From positions 700,639 to 764,638 of the forward strand of contig QANY01000156.1 in the NCBI GenBank assembly GCA_003255025.1: a DNA stretch of 64,000 nucleotides, written 5' to 3'. Positions 20,395 to 31,440 of the stretch are shown here, piece after piece. Positions within the stretch are counted from its first letter, which is position 1. Every line of letters starts with the position of its first letter. The notes beneath the pieces were generated by a model. It saw only the letters and a program-made list of their open reading frames with translations. It was not told the DNA's origin and did not search any database. Origin of the DNA: Datisca glomerata. Taxonomy: Eukaryota > Streptophyta > Magnoliopsida > Cucurbitales > Datiscaceae. The position numbers and the translations under genes are program-made.

Positions 20395-22445
20395 ATGACC
20401 TCTACTTCGAGTGTGATAGAAGATCAAGTTACAGTAGCCCAATGGTCAGAGGAAATGCAGAAATGAAATAGAGATTGTTTGGAAAAAGAGAATGTCGTTC
20501 TTCTACCACCAGTCACTAAGATAGAGTTCTTACACACTAACGTGGAGAGATTGAAGAAGATATGGGAGGATTTTTCACCGGAGCAGAAAAATTTATTTGT
20601 TGGTAAATATGGTCACATCGCTTATCTTCTGTATATTACAGTCAATGCTCCCATACTTAACGCTTTAATGCATTTCTGAGACCCTCTGTACAGATGTTTC
20701 ACCTTTGGAAAAATTGATCATACTCCTACAATTGAAGAATATCAAGCCCTACTGAACGTCCCGCTGCAAAGCACGGATAAAGTTTATAATTACGATAAAA
20801 GGCTCACATTGAAGAGAGCTTTATCCAATCACTTGGGTACTTTCCATGCATCTGAGATTGAGAAAATGTTGAAAGTTAAAGGAGGGAATGAGTGTGTGCC
20901 GCTCGATTACCTCTTAGACCTCGCCCAAAATGGCTTAAAGGAAGATAAGAGTATGGCTCTATATGCTCTGTGTATATATGGCACCGTGTTGTTTTAAAAA
21001 AATTCAAGGTTATGTGGATGATAAAGTGATAAAAATGTTCCTACAAGTTGAATATGGTGTTAACCCTGTTATCTCAATTCTAGTTGAGACTTTTCATTCC
21101 TTAAATCACATACGAGCACTTGGAAAAGGGAAGTTCATCGGCTTTCCATCTCTTTTGTGTATTTGGATTCTTAGCCATCTAAGATGTTCACCAGATTTCA
21201 AATGTCCTCAAGTTAAGTTTTCAAGTCCATGGATGAAGACGAGAATCCCTGTTGTAGAATTTAGAATAGCCAAATGGAATCCGCAATTTCCCACAAAAGG
21301 GATGTGGCTCTCACACCTATCAAAGTTGAAAGATGAGGATGTTATCTGGAAATCCCAATGGATGTCGTTGACATCGATGATCTATAAATGTGGTGACTAT
21401 CAATGGATCCCGCTCCCAGGACCATGGGGTTGTACTAGTTATGCTCCGCTAATGGTGCTCCGTCAACTATACATGAGACAGTTTGTCCCTTCTACGCATG
21501 CATTAAAAGACATTGAGATCAGTTATGATTCTCAAGATATTGAACAAAAATTGCAGCAGCTAATTGGAGCTTGGAAAATAACGAGAAGAGTGCGAAATGA
21601 GAAGAATCACACGAATTGCACAAAGGTGTATGAAACGTGGCTTGAGAGCAGAGGCAAAGTAACTATTGCCTTACCAGTTGAGGATTTACAATCACACAAG
21701 TTACCAGAAGCTTATCAGGAGATTGTTAAAAATGAGGAGCGGGATGAGTTATATGAGGAGCGTCAAAAGAATTTAGCTCTCTTGAAATGAGAAGAATCAC
21801 ACGAATTGCATAGAGGAGTATGAAACGTGGCTTGAGAGCAGGTAAAGTAACTATTGCCATACCAGTTGAGGATTTACAATCACACAAGTTACCAGAAGCT
21901 TATAAGGATATTGTTAAAAATGAGGACATGATGAGTTATATGAGGAGCGTCAAAAGAATTTTCTAGTGGTAATCTATGAATAAGAGGATCGAATCATGAA
22001 GCTACAAAGGAAAAATAAGCTTGTACAAGAGGTTTTAGAAGAGGTTAAAGAGGTTGTCGATAAGAAGAATGCGTACATCAGTGAGTTAGAAAAACAATAT
22101 GACTCGTTACGACGAATCACTGATAATTTACAAGTTGATTTAGTAAATCAAAAAGTTAGGAAGACTGAGTCACCAAATGATAGTTAAGAATTATTGAAAG
22201 TCATTGCAAGCCTTGAGCACCAAGTTAGAGCGTATCAGAACGTGGGAGAGAAATTGGTAAGAAATAATGATGCTAATGTCGACGCACTGAGATATGATTA
22301 CCAATTACTGCAACAAGAGCACAACTTGATTCGACAACGATCAGGGCAGGCTATAGAATGGCTTAAAAGCGTGGCTGTGAGAGCGAGCAACTTGGCAGAA
22401 CAAGCATCATTTTTGAAAAAGAACTGTTTTGCCCATCCGTCCTAA
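20395..22445 (+). pseudogene. Tat/Ogre ORF1 protein (pre-Gag ORF), D2 copy
   Basis: Starts at an ATG at 20,395 (MTSTSSVIEDQVTVAQW). Broken by stops near 20,465, 20,680 and 20,995 and by a partial 130-bp duplication near 21,788-21,940. Conserved parts include HIAYLLYITVNAPIL, FWDPLYRCFTFG, PTIEEYQALLNVPLQ, the long frame 20,963-21,790 and LSHLRCSPDFKCPQVKFSSPW in pieces. This matches the plant domain (DUF7745-like, near the plant mobile domain) found in the extra ORF upstream of Gag in Tat/Ogre elements. The C-terminal part (21,996-22,445) is a predicted coiled coil (NKLVQEVLEEVKEVVDKKNA). Function in the element is unknown. The same ORF occurs at 39,045 and, in part, inverted at 29,378-30,288. 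Confidence 0.8.
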
Positions 22446-22645
22446 TGGGGAGAACTTGTCTAAGTTCTTAGAAGAAATCAACAAAAATTTGGGTCATTTT
22501 GGTCATTTTGTATAAACTCATATTGCAGAGTAGTGTAGTTTGACTTCTACATACTCAAATGTAGTGGATGGCTCTACCATTTCGAATGAAATTGAGTACT
22601 TTTGGACTTTCACTTTCAGCAATATCATTTCAGTCATATTAAAAA
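22446..22645 (+). other. Spacer with internal deletion junction of D2
   Basis: Follows the ORF1 stop. Up to about 22,628 it matches D1 (41,101-41,255); then, instead of gag-protease-RT, RNase H sequence begins (ttcagtcatattaaaaaatg). About 5 kb of coding region is missing. The identical junction is found at 29,194 in the inverted fragment. Confidence 0.8.
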
Positions 22646-22659
22646 ATGAAGGAGAATTT

Positions 22660-23040
22660 ATGGATCCAGAATACAATGTTATTTGATGGCGCGTCTAATG
22701 ATGTAGGACATGGAATTGGGGCAATCCTCATATCTCCCGAGGGAAAGTTGATCCCATTCACGGCAAAACTATGCTTTGACTGCACAAACAATATGGCAGA
22801 ATATGAGACATGTTCAATGGGAATTCAAGCAGCTTATGATATGAAGATTAGGAAGCTTCGAGTGTACGGAGATTCGTTATTGGTGATATGACCACTAAAC
22901 GGGGAATGAGAAGCTAGAGACTCCAAGCTGGTACCTTACAACAAACATGTAACTAAGCTAAGCCGAACTTTTGAAGTGATCTCATTTGACCATATATCCA
23001 GAGAGAATAATCAAATTACAGATGCACTGGTAACTCTAGC
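22660..23040 (+). pseudogene. Gypsy RNase H domain, element D2
   Basis: Shows MLFDGASNDVGHG (catalytic Asp at 22,684), AILISPEGKLIPF, NMAEYETCSMGIQAA (Glu at 22,799) and VYGDSLLVI (Asp at 22,871), then NNQITDALVTLASMF (final Asp). All four acidic active-site residues are visible, but stops fall at 22,889 and 22,908. A second RNase H fused to pol in this form is typical of Tat-clade gypsy elements. It would degrade template RNA in an active relative. RT is absent upstream because of the deletion. Confidence 0.88.
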
Positions 23041-24395
23041 ATCCATGTTCACCGCAGACTTTAAGGAAGAAGTGGAACCCATAAAAATTGAGAAGCGAGA
23101 TTTTCCTACTCACTGTATGAGTATTGAAGAAGAGCCAGATACAAGACCGTGGTATTACCACATCAAGCAGTATATAGAGAATGGAGAATATCCATCCAAA
23201 GCTTCTGAGAATGATAAACGCACTATTATAAGATTGTCCATGGGTTTCTTCTTGAATGGTGAAATACTCTACAAAAAAAACCATGATATGATGCTCTTAA
23301 GATGTGTTGATGCAAGAGAAGCGAATCAAATCATAGAGGAAGTTCACGAAGAAAATTGTAGAGTTCATGCTAATGGACATATGATGGCCAAACAAATCTT
23401 GAGAGCATGATATTATTGGTTAACTCTAGAATCTGACTGCATCAAGTACGCTAAGAAATGTCATAAATGTCAAATTTATGCGAATAACATTCACGTACCC
23501 GCATCCCCTTTACATGTAATGGCCGCGTCTTGGCTGTTCACTATGTGGGGCATAGACGTCATTGGTCCCATCACACCTAAAGCCTCTAACGGGCATTGTT
23601 TCATTTTGGTCTCTATACATTATTTTACGAAATGGGTGGAGGCAAGTTCTTATCCGAGTGTAACCAGAAGTGAGGTTGTTAAGTTTATTAAAAAGGAGAT
23701 AATTTGTCAATATGGTCTACCTGGAAGGATCATCACAGATAATGAGACAAATTTAAATAACAAGATGATAAAAGAATTATGTGAGCAATTCAAAATTAAG
23801 CATCATAATTCATCTCCTTATCGTCCGAAAATGAACGGAGCAGTGGAAGCAGCCAATAAGAACATAAAAAGGATCATAGAGAAGATGAAGGAGGTTTATA
23901 AGGATTGGCATGAGATGCTCCCCTTTTCACTACATGGGTACCACACATAAGTCCGAACATCAACTGGGGCAACGCCATTCTCTTTGGTATATGGCATGGA
24001 AGCGATCCTTCCAATTGAGGTGGAAATTCCCTCCCTTAGAGTCTTAATGGAGGAAAAATTACAAGAAGCAGAGTGAGTACAAACATGATATGAGCAATTG
24101 AATTTCATCCAGGAAAAAAGATTGACTGCATTATGTAGAGGGCAATTATATCAAAGAAAAATGATGCACGCATATGACAAAAAATTGCGTCCCCGATGTT
24201 TCCGAGAAGGAGACTGGTGTTAAAAAAGATACTCCATATCAAAATGATCACCGAGGGAAGTGGACCCCAAATTTTGAAGGACCTTTCATTGTCAAGAAGG
24301 CTTTCTCGGGAGGAGCTCTCATGCTAACAAACATGGATGGAGATGATTTACCGCAGATGGTTAATTCTGATACAGTCAAGAAGTACTTTATTTGA
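23041..24395 (+). pseudogene. Gypsy integrase, element D2
   Basis: The zinc-binding HHCC region runs from EVHEENCRVHANGHMMAK to CIKYAKKCHKCQIY, with a stop at 23,408 in between. The core shows GIDVIGPITPKASNG (first Asp), IITDNETNL (second Asp, normally TDNGTNF) and GAVEAANKNIKRI (Glu). Next come [20 protein letters not shown] and the C-terminal EGPFIVKKAFSGGAL, which resembles the gypsy C-terminal beta domain (NWEGPYVVKKAFSGGAL). Stops are at 23,408, 23,948 and 24,074, and there is a shift near 24,180. It lies directly downstream of RNase H and upstream of the 3' untranslated satellite. Integration activity is lost. Confidence 0.9.
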
Positions 24396-25259
24396 TCGCT
24401 CTAAGTATGGGAAAAATGAAGTTAGGCAAAAATAAATGTTTAAAAAAAGGTTGTCTCGAATACTGGAGAAATTCTTCATCCAATTTTTTTTCAATTCATC
24501 GTTTGTAAACATTGTTCATCATCAATGAATAGCCTTTTTTTCTTTCTCAATTGACAAATACATATACTTCATCTTCTCCTTATTTCCATTATTTCTTATT
24601 TCTCTCAATTCTAAGATATCATCAATTACTCTTGAAATAACTCAAAAGCATAAACTTGGGTAGGTGAAAGCTAATGAAAAAAGAAAAAAAGAAAAGAATA
24701 GGAACTAAGAAAGGCGGTCTGAGTACGAGGGGGAATCTGAAAAGTCATCAAAGGAAAGTTGGTATGCACATAACGAAGGCTAAAGCATGATTGGAGGATT
24801 GCAATTAAAGTACAGAAAATAAGCAAAATGGGGAGAAATTATCCACTTTTTCTTCATCATCGACGTGAACCCGAATATTGGGGCACAAACCAATGAATAA
24901 GGATGCATCATTTTCTTGAAAATATGCTCGATACTTCATTGTGAGTCCATGACCTTAGGCCAAGTGATTTATTTGAAAGGTGAAGGATATGGCGACATTA
25001 GTCAACTTTAAAAAAAATCATCAAATAATCACAAATGTTTTCAATCATGCATAACACTCATGCACTCAAAATCACTACTTTGCATTTATATTCAATAATT
25101 ATAATGCATAGACATACATCATATTGATCTGTTTTGATGCTGGTCAAGTGCATGAATCATTTAAAGATATTCTTTCAAAATCCATACATGACTATCCAAC
25201 ATTTAGAGCATGCATTAGTCTTGCTCTTGCACCATGTGAAACTTGTAAATAACAGATCA
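24396..25259 (+). other. 3' untranslated region of D2, proximal part
   Basis: No open frame of note. It contains ctctcaattctaagat and ggggcacaaacc stretches without matches elsewhere in the window. Long 3' UTRs between integrase and the LTR are common in Tat/Ogre elements. Confidence 0.6.
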
Positions 25260-26125
25260 AATATCATTTCAACATCTTTAGTTAAATCGAACTTGACTCG
25301 AGTCGATGTCAAAGCCTACGTCTATCCAGGTCCACGCCCTTCCTTTATCTATGGTTAAGTCAAACCCACATCGAGTCGAGGTTGAAGCCTGCGTCTATCC
25401 AGGTCTGTTTCCTTTCAAATATCTCGGTTAAATCAAGCCCAACTTTGCCGTGGTTGAAGCTCGGTGTCAGCGCCTGGTCCATTTCAATTAATATGGTTAA
25501 ATCAAACCAGCATCGACTCGAGGTCGAAGCCTGCATCTATCCAGGTCCACACCCTTCCTTTATTTATAGTTAAATCAAACCCGACTTTGTCTCGGTCGAA
25601 GCCCGGTGTCAGTGCCTGATCTGTTTCAATTAATATGGTTAAATCAAACCCGCATCGAGTCGAGGTCGAAGCCTGCGTCTATCCAGGTCCGCATCCTTTC
25701 TTTATCTTAGGTTAAATCGAACCCACATCGAGTCGAGGTCGAAGCCTGCGTCTATCCAGGTCCGCATCCTTTCTTTATCTTAGGTTAAATCGAACCCGAC
25801 TTTGTCGCGGTCGAAGCCCGGTGTCAGAGCGTGGTACGTTTCAATTTATAAGGTTAAATCGAACCTGACTTTGTCACAGTTGAAGCCCGGTGGTAGCGCA
25901 TGGTCCGTTTCAATTAATACGGTTAAATCAAACCCACATAGAGTCGAGGTCGAAGCCTGCGTCTATCCAGGTCCACATCATTTCTTTATCTTAGGTTAAA
26001 TCGAACCCGACTTTATCGCGGTTGAAGCCCTGCGTCAACGCCTGGTCCGTTTCAATTTATAGGGTTAAATCGAACCCGAATTGAGTTGGGGTCAAAGCCT
26101 GTGTCTATCCAGGTCCATTTCATAA
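25260..26125 (+). repeat. Tandem repeat array in the 3' UTR of D2
   Basis: About 12 units of two related types alternate. Type 1 is ggttaaatcgaacccgactt, then gtcgcggtcgaagcccggtg, then cctggtccgtttcaattwat (about 70 bp). Type 2 is the same start followed by catcgagtcgaggtcgaagc, then ctgcgtctatccaggtccgc (about 73 bp). The two types mix to form higher-order pairs of about 140-150 bp. Variable tandem repeats at this place are a known hallmark of Tat/Ogre elements. Confidence 0.9.
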
Positions 26126-26249
26126 GTTCTGTCATTTCATAGAACCTAAATAGGTCGAGGTTTCTATTCCCCTTATCCATATAGTCTTTTCTCGATCAAA
26201 ATATTTATCCTACACCTTTATACACTTTCTAAGTTTAGAAGTATGAACA

Positions 26250-26261
26250 AATGGGGGCAGC
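26250..26261 (+). other. Polypurine tract of D2
   Basis: aatgggggcagc directly precedes the LTR start at 26,262. Confidence 0.7.
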
Positions 26262-28150
26262 TGTAGATACAGTATTTTATCGGGTCCAACACTTTAAAAA
26301 TACAAATTTTACTTTTTGGCACATATGCTAGTCTCAGACTATATGTATGATTTGAAAGATAGCCTAATGCCTAAAAGTAAGAAGAATTGTCCAATGACTA
26401 AAAAATAAAAAGGGAACAAAATGACTAAAAATAAAAAGTGAAGTCCTAAGTTTGCCTATCAATAGAGGGGAGGTCTTCATTTAAAAAGGGGGATTGGAGA
26501 GTGAGATAGAGAAGGGATTTTAGAGAGAGAAAGATAATTCTTGAGAAAATATGAGATTTTTTTTAAATGAGAGAAAGAGAGTTCTCATTTCTATTCATCT
26601 TTCATCCTCTCCTATTCTTTTTTATTAAGCTAGTTCAAATTTCTTGCATTTTAGCTTACAAAATATCTTGTTCATTGTTATTCATCATCTCTATTCTTGA
26701 TACTCATGTAGTTGATATTTCTTTATTTTCTTTTTCATACATAAGTTGTTTGTTCATTCTTTATCATTTTTTCTACTTTTAATCTTAAGTTTTATTTTCA
26801 TCTATTGTTGATTTCTCTACAAGTTTGATAATGAGACATTTTTGTCATCAACTCAATCAATGATGATGAGGATAAAGCTTTTGATGAGTGTAAAATTAAC
26901 TTAATGTGAATCAACCCTTTAATGAGTTGAAAGTGTACATTTGATGAAAAGATCTCATACATAAAAATGCATAAAATAGAAAGTAAAACCTCTATGCAAG
27001 ATTATGCGAATATTTAAGTTTTGAAATTTTTTATGTTCTTACAAGTCTTTTTTCTCTTCTTTTTAATTATTGTTTATCATTTTTGTGACATTTGTTTGAA
27101 CGAGTTACCATCCATTATCATTCTTAGCAATGAAAGAAGAAAGAAAAAATGGCAATTAGTGAATTAAGTAGTCCAAAAAAATATATTTATATCCAAAAAA
27201 TATTCTATTTTGAAATTTAAAAATAAAATAAAAAAATGAAAAAAATAATATATATATACTGAAAAAGGTGGGAGGACAAAAGCTTGTTGGCCGTAGCTTT
27301 GTTTGTTGAAATTACAAGTTTGTCCTCTCAACCTTTATTTATTTTTTTAAGTTCTCGTTTTTTTGTTTTTATATTTTCATGATTTATCATGTTTTACATG
27401 TATTATTCACTTTATAAATTTTCTCTACTTTGTCATCCTACAATAAATGTGGTTCTAATTTTCATCTATTTATTTCTTTTACGTTTTATAGCTATCACTA
27501 TAACTTTGTTTACATCTTTATTTTTGTAGCATTCTTATATTATCATATTTAAAATGTGATTCATATTAATTTCCCTTATAATTATAACAATATGTATATG
27601 CATTGTTTACAATAATAGCATGTAAATTTAAATCATCTTATATTTATCAATTTAGTTTTACATTAAAAATCCGATGACGGACTTTGAGAATTTTGAGATA
27701 CCGAACTTCTGAAACTAATGAGGTGAGCATGTATTTTTGGGATACTCAGAATTACTCCAATAATGCTTTGATTTTCAAAAAATAAAAAAAAACTTTTTAA
27801 TAGTCTTTGTACCACCCATTAAAGGTTATTTATTTTGTTCATTTTTATGATACAAAATGTACCAAATGAGACATTCAAAATTGAATTTCTATAACATTAT
27901 TTTAAAAAATAATTTGAATAGCATTTGATTAATTTTGGTAACCATTTTTCATAATGGGTGTTGTGAGGTGCTAATACCTTCCCCACACGTAAATGACTCC
28001 TGAACCAACTTTAAATTTTCGCAGACTAAAATATTTGATTTTAAAATTGGGTGGCCAATCACGCCCTAAAATGATTGGTGGCAACTCTGAATTTCTTTTT
28101 TTCAAAATGATTTTTCAATCGCCGCTCCGCATCGCATGCATGTTGCGACA
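26262..28150 (+). mobile_element. 3' LTR of Tat/Ogre element D2
   Basis: Starts TGTAGATACAG after the polypurine tract and ends GTTGCGACA. About 1,889 bp; collinear with LTRs at 36,452 and, inverted, 4,726. The TATA box is degraded to ctatcaatag. Open frames inside it (for example 26,567-26,782) are chance frames in an AT-rich LTR. The downstream flank begins ataacccgtg. Confidence 0.9.
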
Positions 28151-28869
28151 ATAACCCGTGTGTTCGGGTAGAGGTTATAACTAATATTAAGCATCGCTAT
28201 TATTTGTAATATGGTATTGTTCTTTCTTCAAATTCATTTTCTTCTTGCAAGTTATATTGTTATCCGCCGTGGACACATTTTTTTCTTTGAAGTAGCACTG
28301 ATGATGATCATTATTTTTTTATTGGTTCCTTCCCTGTAAGAAGGCTGATTGTTCTATGTTTGCTTCTAATTTTTCAGCAGTGATGTAGACAAGTAGTGTT
28401 GAGAGTTAATATGTAGCTTATTCAAGGTTTGTAAAAGCTCTCCTTTACATAAAACTTTTCATTTTGTAATTGCTAAAGAGTTTTGACTGTCAATAGCAAT
28501 TGTACTTTCATCTCCTTTTGCTTTGCTTTTAACCTTTATCATATTTAATTCTTTAAGTTGAATTTATGGTCGTGGAGAAGGTGGTGTTGGGGATTTATTT
28601 CTTTTTCTTTCTTGTTTTGTTTTTGTTGGTTTTTTGGGGTAGTGTTAATTACACATATGAAGGTTTATTCTTGGTCTTTGGAGTTATGAAAATGATTGTT
28701 CGAAGGAAATTGGTGACTTTGCTGGATCTGTTGGACAATGGCTTTTAGTTTTTGAAGATGTGATGTTCCACTTCAAGTATTTCATGTCGATTTCAACTTC
28801 ATAACTTTTCTCTGTTCAATGCTAATATAATTTGAAATTGGATGTGATTGAGATGGAAAAGCAGGAAAA
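28151..28869 (+). other. 5' flank of the NAC fragment
   Basis: Pyrimidine-rich DNA without transposon similarity seen here. It may be the 5' untranslated or promoter region of the NAC gene. The frame at 28,566-28,748 is hydrophobic by composition (TTT-rich) and has no recognisable domain. Confidence 0.35.
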
Positions 28870-28968
28870 ATGATGCAATTCGATTCAAACACAGTGGTAT
28901 ACCGATTCCATCCAACGGATGAGAAGCTAGTCAGCCACTTCTTGAAGAACAAGTTGCTCGGTAGTGAC
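28870..28968 (+). pseudogene. NAC transcription factor, N-terminal fragment
   Basis: ATG at 28,870 (a second ATG follows at once) opens 33 codons: MMQFDSNTVV, then YRFHPTDEKLV, then SHFLKNKLLG. This matches NAC subdomain A, normally GYRFHPTDEELVxHYLKxKxxG, with Glu to Lys in DEE. NAC proteins are plant-specific DNA-binding transcription factors; the full domain is about 150 residues. The gene is cut after codon 33 by an inverted piece of gypsy D. The lack of an intron before this point fits NAC genes, whose first intron usually falls later. A fragment, not a working gene. Confidence 0.75.
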
Positions 28969-28981
28969 TTTCTTGTTATCA

Positions 28982-30288
28982 TAAGCTGCTTGAATTCCCA
29001 TTGAAGATGTCTCATATTCTGTCATATTGTTTGTGCAGTCAAAGCATAGTTTTGGCGTGAATGGGATCAACTTTTCCTCGGGAGATATGAGTATTGCCCC
29101 AATTCCATGCCCTACATCATTAGACGCGCCATCAAATAACATTGTCCACAATTCTTGATCCATAAAATCTCCTTCATTTTTTAATATGACTGAAATGATA
29201 TTGCTGAAAGTGAAAGTCTAAAAGTACTCAATTTCATTCGAAATGGTAGAGTCATCCACTACATTTGAGTATGTAGAAGTCAAACTACACTACTCTGCAA
29301 TATGAGTTTATACAAAATGACCAAAATGACCCAAATTTCTGTTGATTTCTTCTAAGAACTTAGACAAGTTCTCCCCATTAGGATGGATGGGCAAACCAGT
29401 TCTTTTTCAAAAATGATGCTTGTTCTGCCAAATTGCTCGCTCTCACAGCCACGCCTTTAAGCCATTCTATAGCCTGCCCTGATCGTTGTCGAATCAAGTT
29501 GTGCTCTTGTTGCAGTAATTGGTAATCATATCTCAGTGCGTCGACATTAGCATCATTATTTCTTACCAATTTCTCTCCCACGTTCTGATACGCTCTAACT
29601 TGGTGCTCAAGACTTGCAATGACTTTCAATAGTTCTTAACTATCATTTGGTGACTCAGTCTTCCTAACTTTTTGATTCACTAAATCAACTTGTAAATTAT
29701 CAGTGATTCGTCGTAACGAGTCATATTGTTTTTCTAACTCACTGATGTACGCATTCTTCTTATCGACAGCCTCTTTAACCTCTTCTAAAACCTCTTGTAC
29801 AAGCTTATTTTTCCTTTGTAGCTTCATGATTCGATCCTCTTGTTCATAGATTACCACTAGCAAATTCTCATTGTCCTTTGTCATCCTTCTGATTTTGTTG
29901 TACAGTTTGCGAGTGTCAGTTTCCAACTCTAAGTTTTTCCGCTTCAAATATTCTGGATCCTCAATTTTGTTTCTCAAATCGCCGACCAGACAAATTCGTT
30001 TCGACTGTTAGACGTCTATTTTCTTCCAAGGGAGCTAAATTCTTTTGACGCTCCTCATATAACTCATCCTGTCCTCATTTTTAACAATCTCCTTATAAGG
30101 TTCTGGTAACTTGTGTGATTGTAAATCCTCAACTGGTATGGCAATAGTTACTTTACCTGCTATCGAGCCACGTTTCATACTCCTCTGTGCAATTCATGTG
30201 ATTCTTCTCATTTCGCACTCTTCTCGTTATTTTCCAAGCTCCAATTAGCTGCTGCAATTTTTGTTCAATATCTTGATAATCATAACTG
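28982..30288 (-). mobile_element. Inverted fragment of element D (RNase H start plus ORF1 C-terminus)
   Basis: Minus strand. 30,288-29,378 repeats D2 ORF1 from the DSQDIEQKLQQLIG region to the coiled-coil end; 29,163-28,982 repeats RNase H up to GIQAAYD. The two parts are joined by the same deletion junction as in D2 (29,194 here, 22,628 there). It keeps ORF1 codons lost in D2, such as the stretch around MRNKIEDPEYLKRKNLELE, so it is not a simple copy of D2 in its present state. The ends are abrupt, inside coding sequence, with no LTR, and they sit between two unrelated host-gene pieces. Confidence 0.88.
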
Positions 30289-30611
30289 ATCTTCTACAAA
30301 CTACAGCACCAAACCAGCCAGTTGTGCCTTCATTACCTAAAACAACAGTGCTACCACCTTTGCCTTCAATACCAACATTACCAAATCTACCACAACCTAC
30401 ATTGCCCACAACTCAACAACCTTCATTGCCTAAGCTCTCAATTCCTCAATTGCCGAGCATGCCCACCATTCCTAACATTCCAATGGGAACATTGCCTCCT
30501 TTCCTTTCTAGTTCTTCACTTCCTAACCTTCCTTCAATCCACACTACAATCCGAACTACACTTCCTTCGATTCCTTTCTTCTCTCCTCCACCTTCAACCA
30601 CTAGCCCTTAA
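30289..30611 (+). pseudogene. Proline-rich (PxLPxx-repeat) protein, C-terminal fragment
   Basis: Reads about 105 codons in one open frame to a TAA at 30,609. It is built on a Pro at nearly every second or third residue with Leu/Ile between: LPPLPSIPTLPNLPQPTLP, then SIPQLPSMPTIPNIP, ending PSIPFFSPPPSTTSP. This composition is typical of plant cell-wall or secreted Pro-rich proteins (PELPK/periaxin-like, or extensin-related without SPPPP). The signal peptide and 5' part are missing: the frame is cut at 30,289 by the D fragment, and the upstream ATG at 30,261 lies in that fragment. An AT-rich 3' UTR-like stretch follows. No stop interrupts it, so the loss is recent or the frame is weakly informative. 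Confidence 0.6.
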
Positions 30612-31440
30612 ATTTGTTCATGTTCATAACGGAAGGCCATTTATGTATACTGTTCCTTTCGTACTGTTTTTTAGAGTCCTTTTATTTGAATCATAGTTGA
30701 TTTTTATGTGTTTATGTAATACTTATATGTTTCTTTATAGATTTTTGGTTGTATTATATGTGCAGTTTTATTTACGATTGAATTATTACTTATTTATGTA
30801 ATTGATTTTTTAGAGAAACTCTTTTTAACCAAGTTAGACACTGTATTCGTATAATTATATTGTACTAAATCTTTCTGATTTTTTTTTCAATTAACAAGAT
30901 AGCTTTCTTAAACTGATTAACGAGATAGATGGAATTACAATAAAATAAATAAAAAATGCGTTAAAATATGCAAATCAACACTACTGTTAATGACCATTAA
31001 TGTGAGTAACCAATAATAGTTTGTTATTTTTATTTCCAATAAAAATAGGTAAAACCACCCGGTGAAAAAATATAAAAAGAGTAGCAGAACAGAGAATCAC
31101 ATGACAAAATAATTGAATTGAGATCACTATAATCTTCAAGAACAATATGATGATCTTCATAAAATAAGTCTTTTCGTTCCGAGTAGAATATTTCATTACT
31201 CGCTCACTAGCATGCCGATGTTTTCTTTCTAGCTTACTTGTAGAAATACTATATTTGTTACTCACTCACTGTCATGCCAATGTTCTCTTTGTGGCTTACT
31301 TGTAAAAAATCTACGTATACCTATTGCATCAGTATATGTAATTGTAAAGGCATTTTCTCGGAGCCTACTCTCCAGCATTTCTTCTTTCCCCACTCTTGCA
31401 AACTAAGATGCAGAGGGCATTGCCATATGTGCCATCGTGA
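30612..31440. other. 3' flank of the proline-rich fragment, no gene seen
   Basis: AT-rich, with poly(A)-signal-like runs (for example aataaaataaat near 30,940). The frame at 31,265-30,987 on the minus strand has no recognised domain. A short near-repeat (ctcactcac/tgcat...atgttytctttstrgcttacttgta) occurs at 31,200-31,250 and 31,262-31,305. Confidence 0.4.

Noticed and set aside
25260..26125. CRISPR-like direct repeats
   Set aside because: No unique spacers: whole units repeat head to tail in a gypsy 3' UTR, in plant nuclear DNA.
26567..26782. Small hydrophobic ORF conserved in both LTR D copies (also 36,732-37,022)
   Set aside because: The similarity is that of the LTRs. The frame shifts between copies and is AT-rich; no sign of selection.
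28566..28748. Small membrane protein
   Set aside because: 60 codons of Phe/Leu/Val from T-rich DNA, no domain, no neighbouring support.
30261..30288. ATG at 30,261 as true start of the proline-rich protein
   Set aside because: These codons are the inverted ORF1 of element D; the host frame starts only at 30,289 and lacks its own start.
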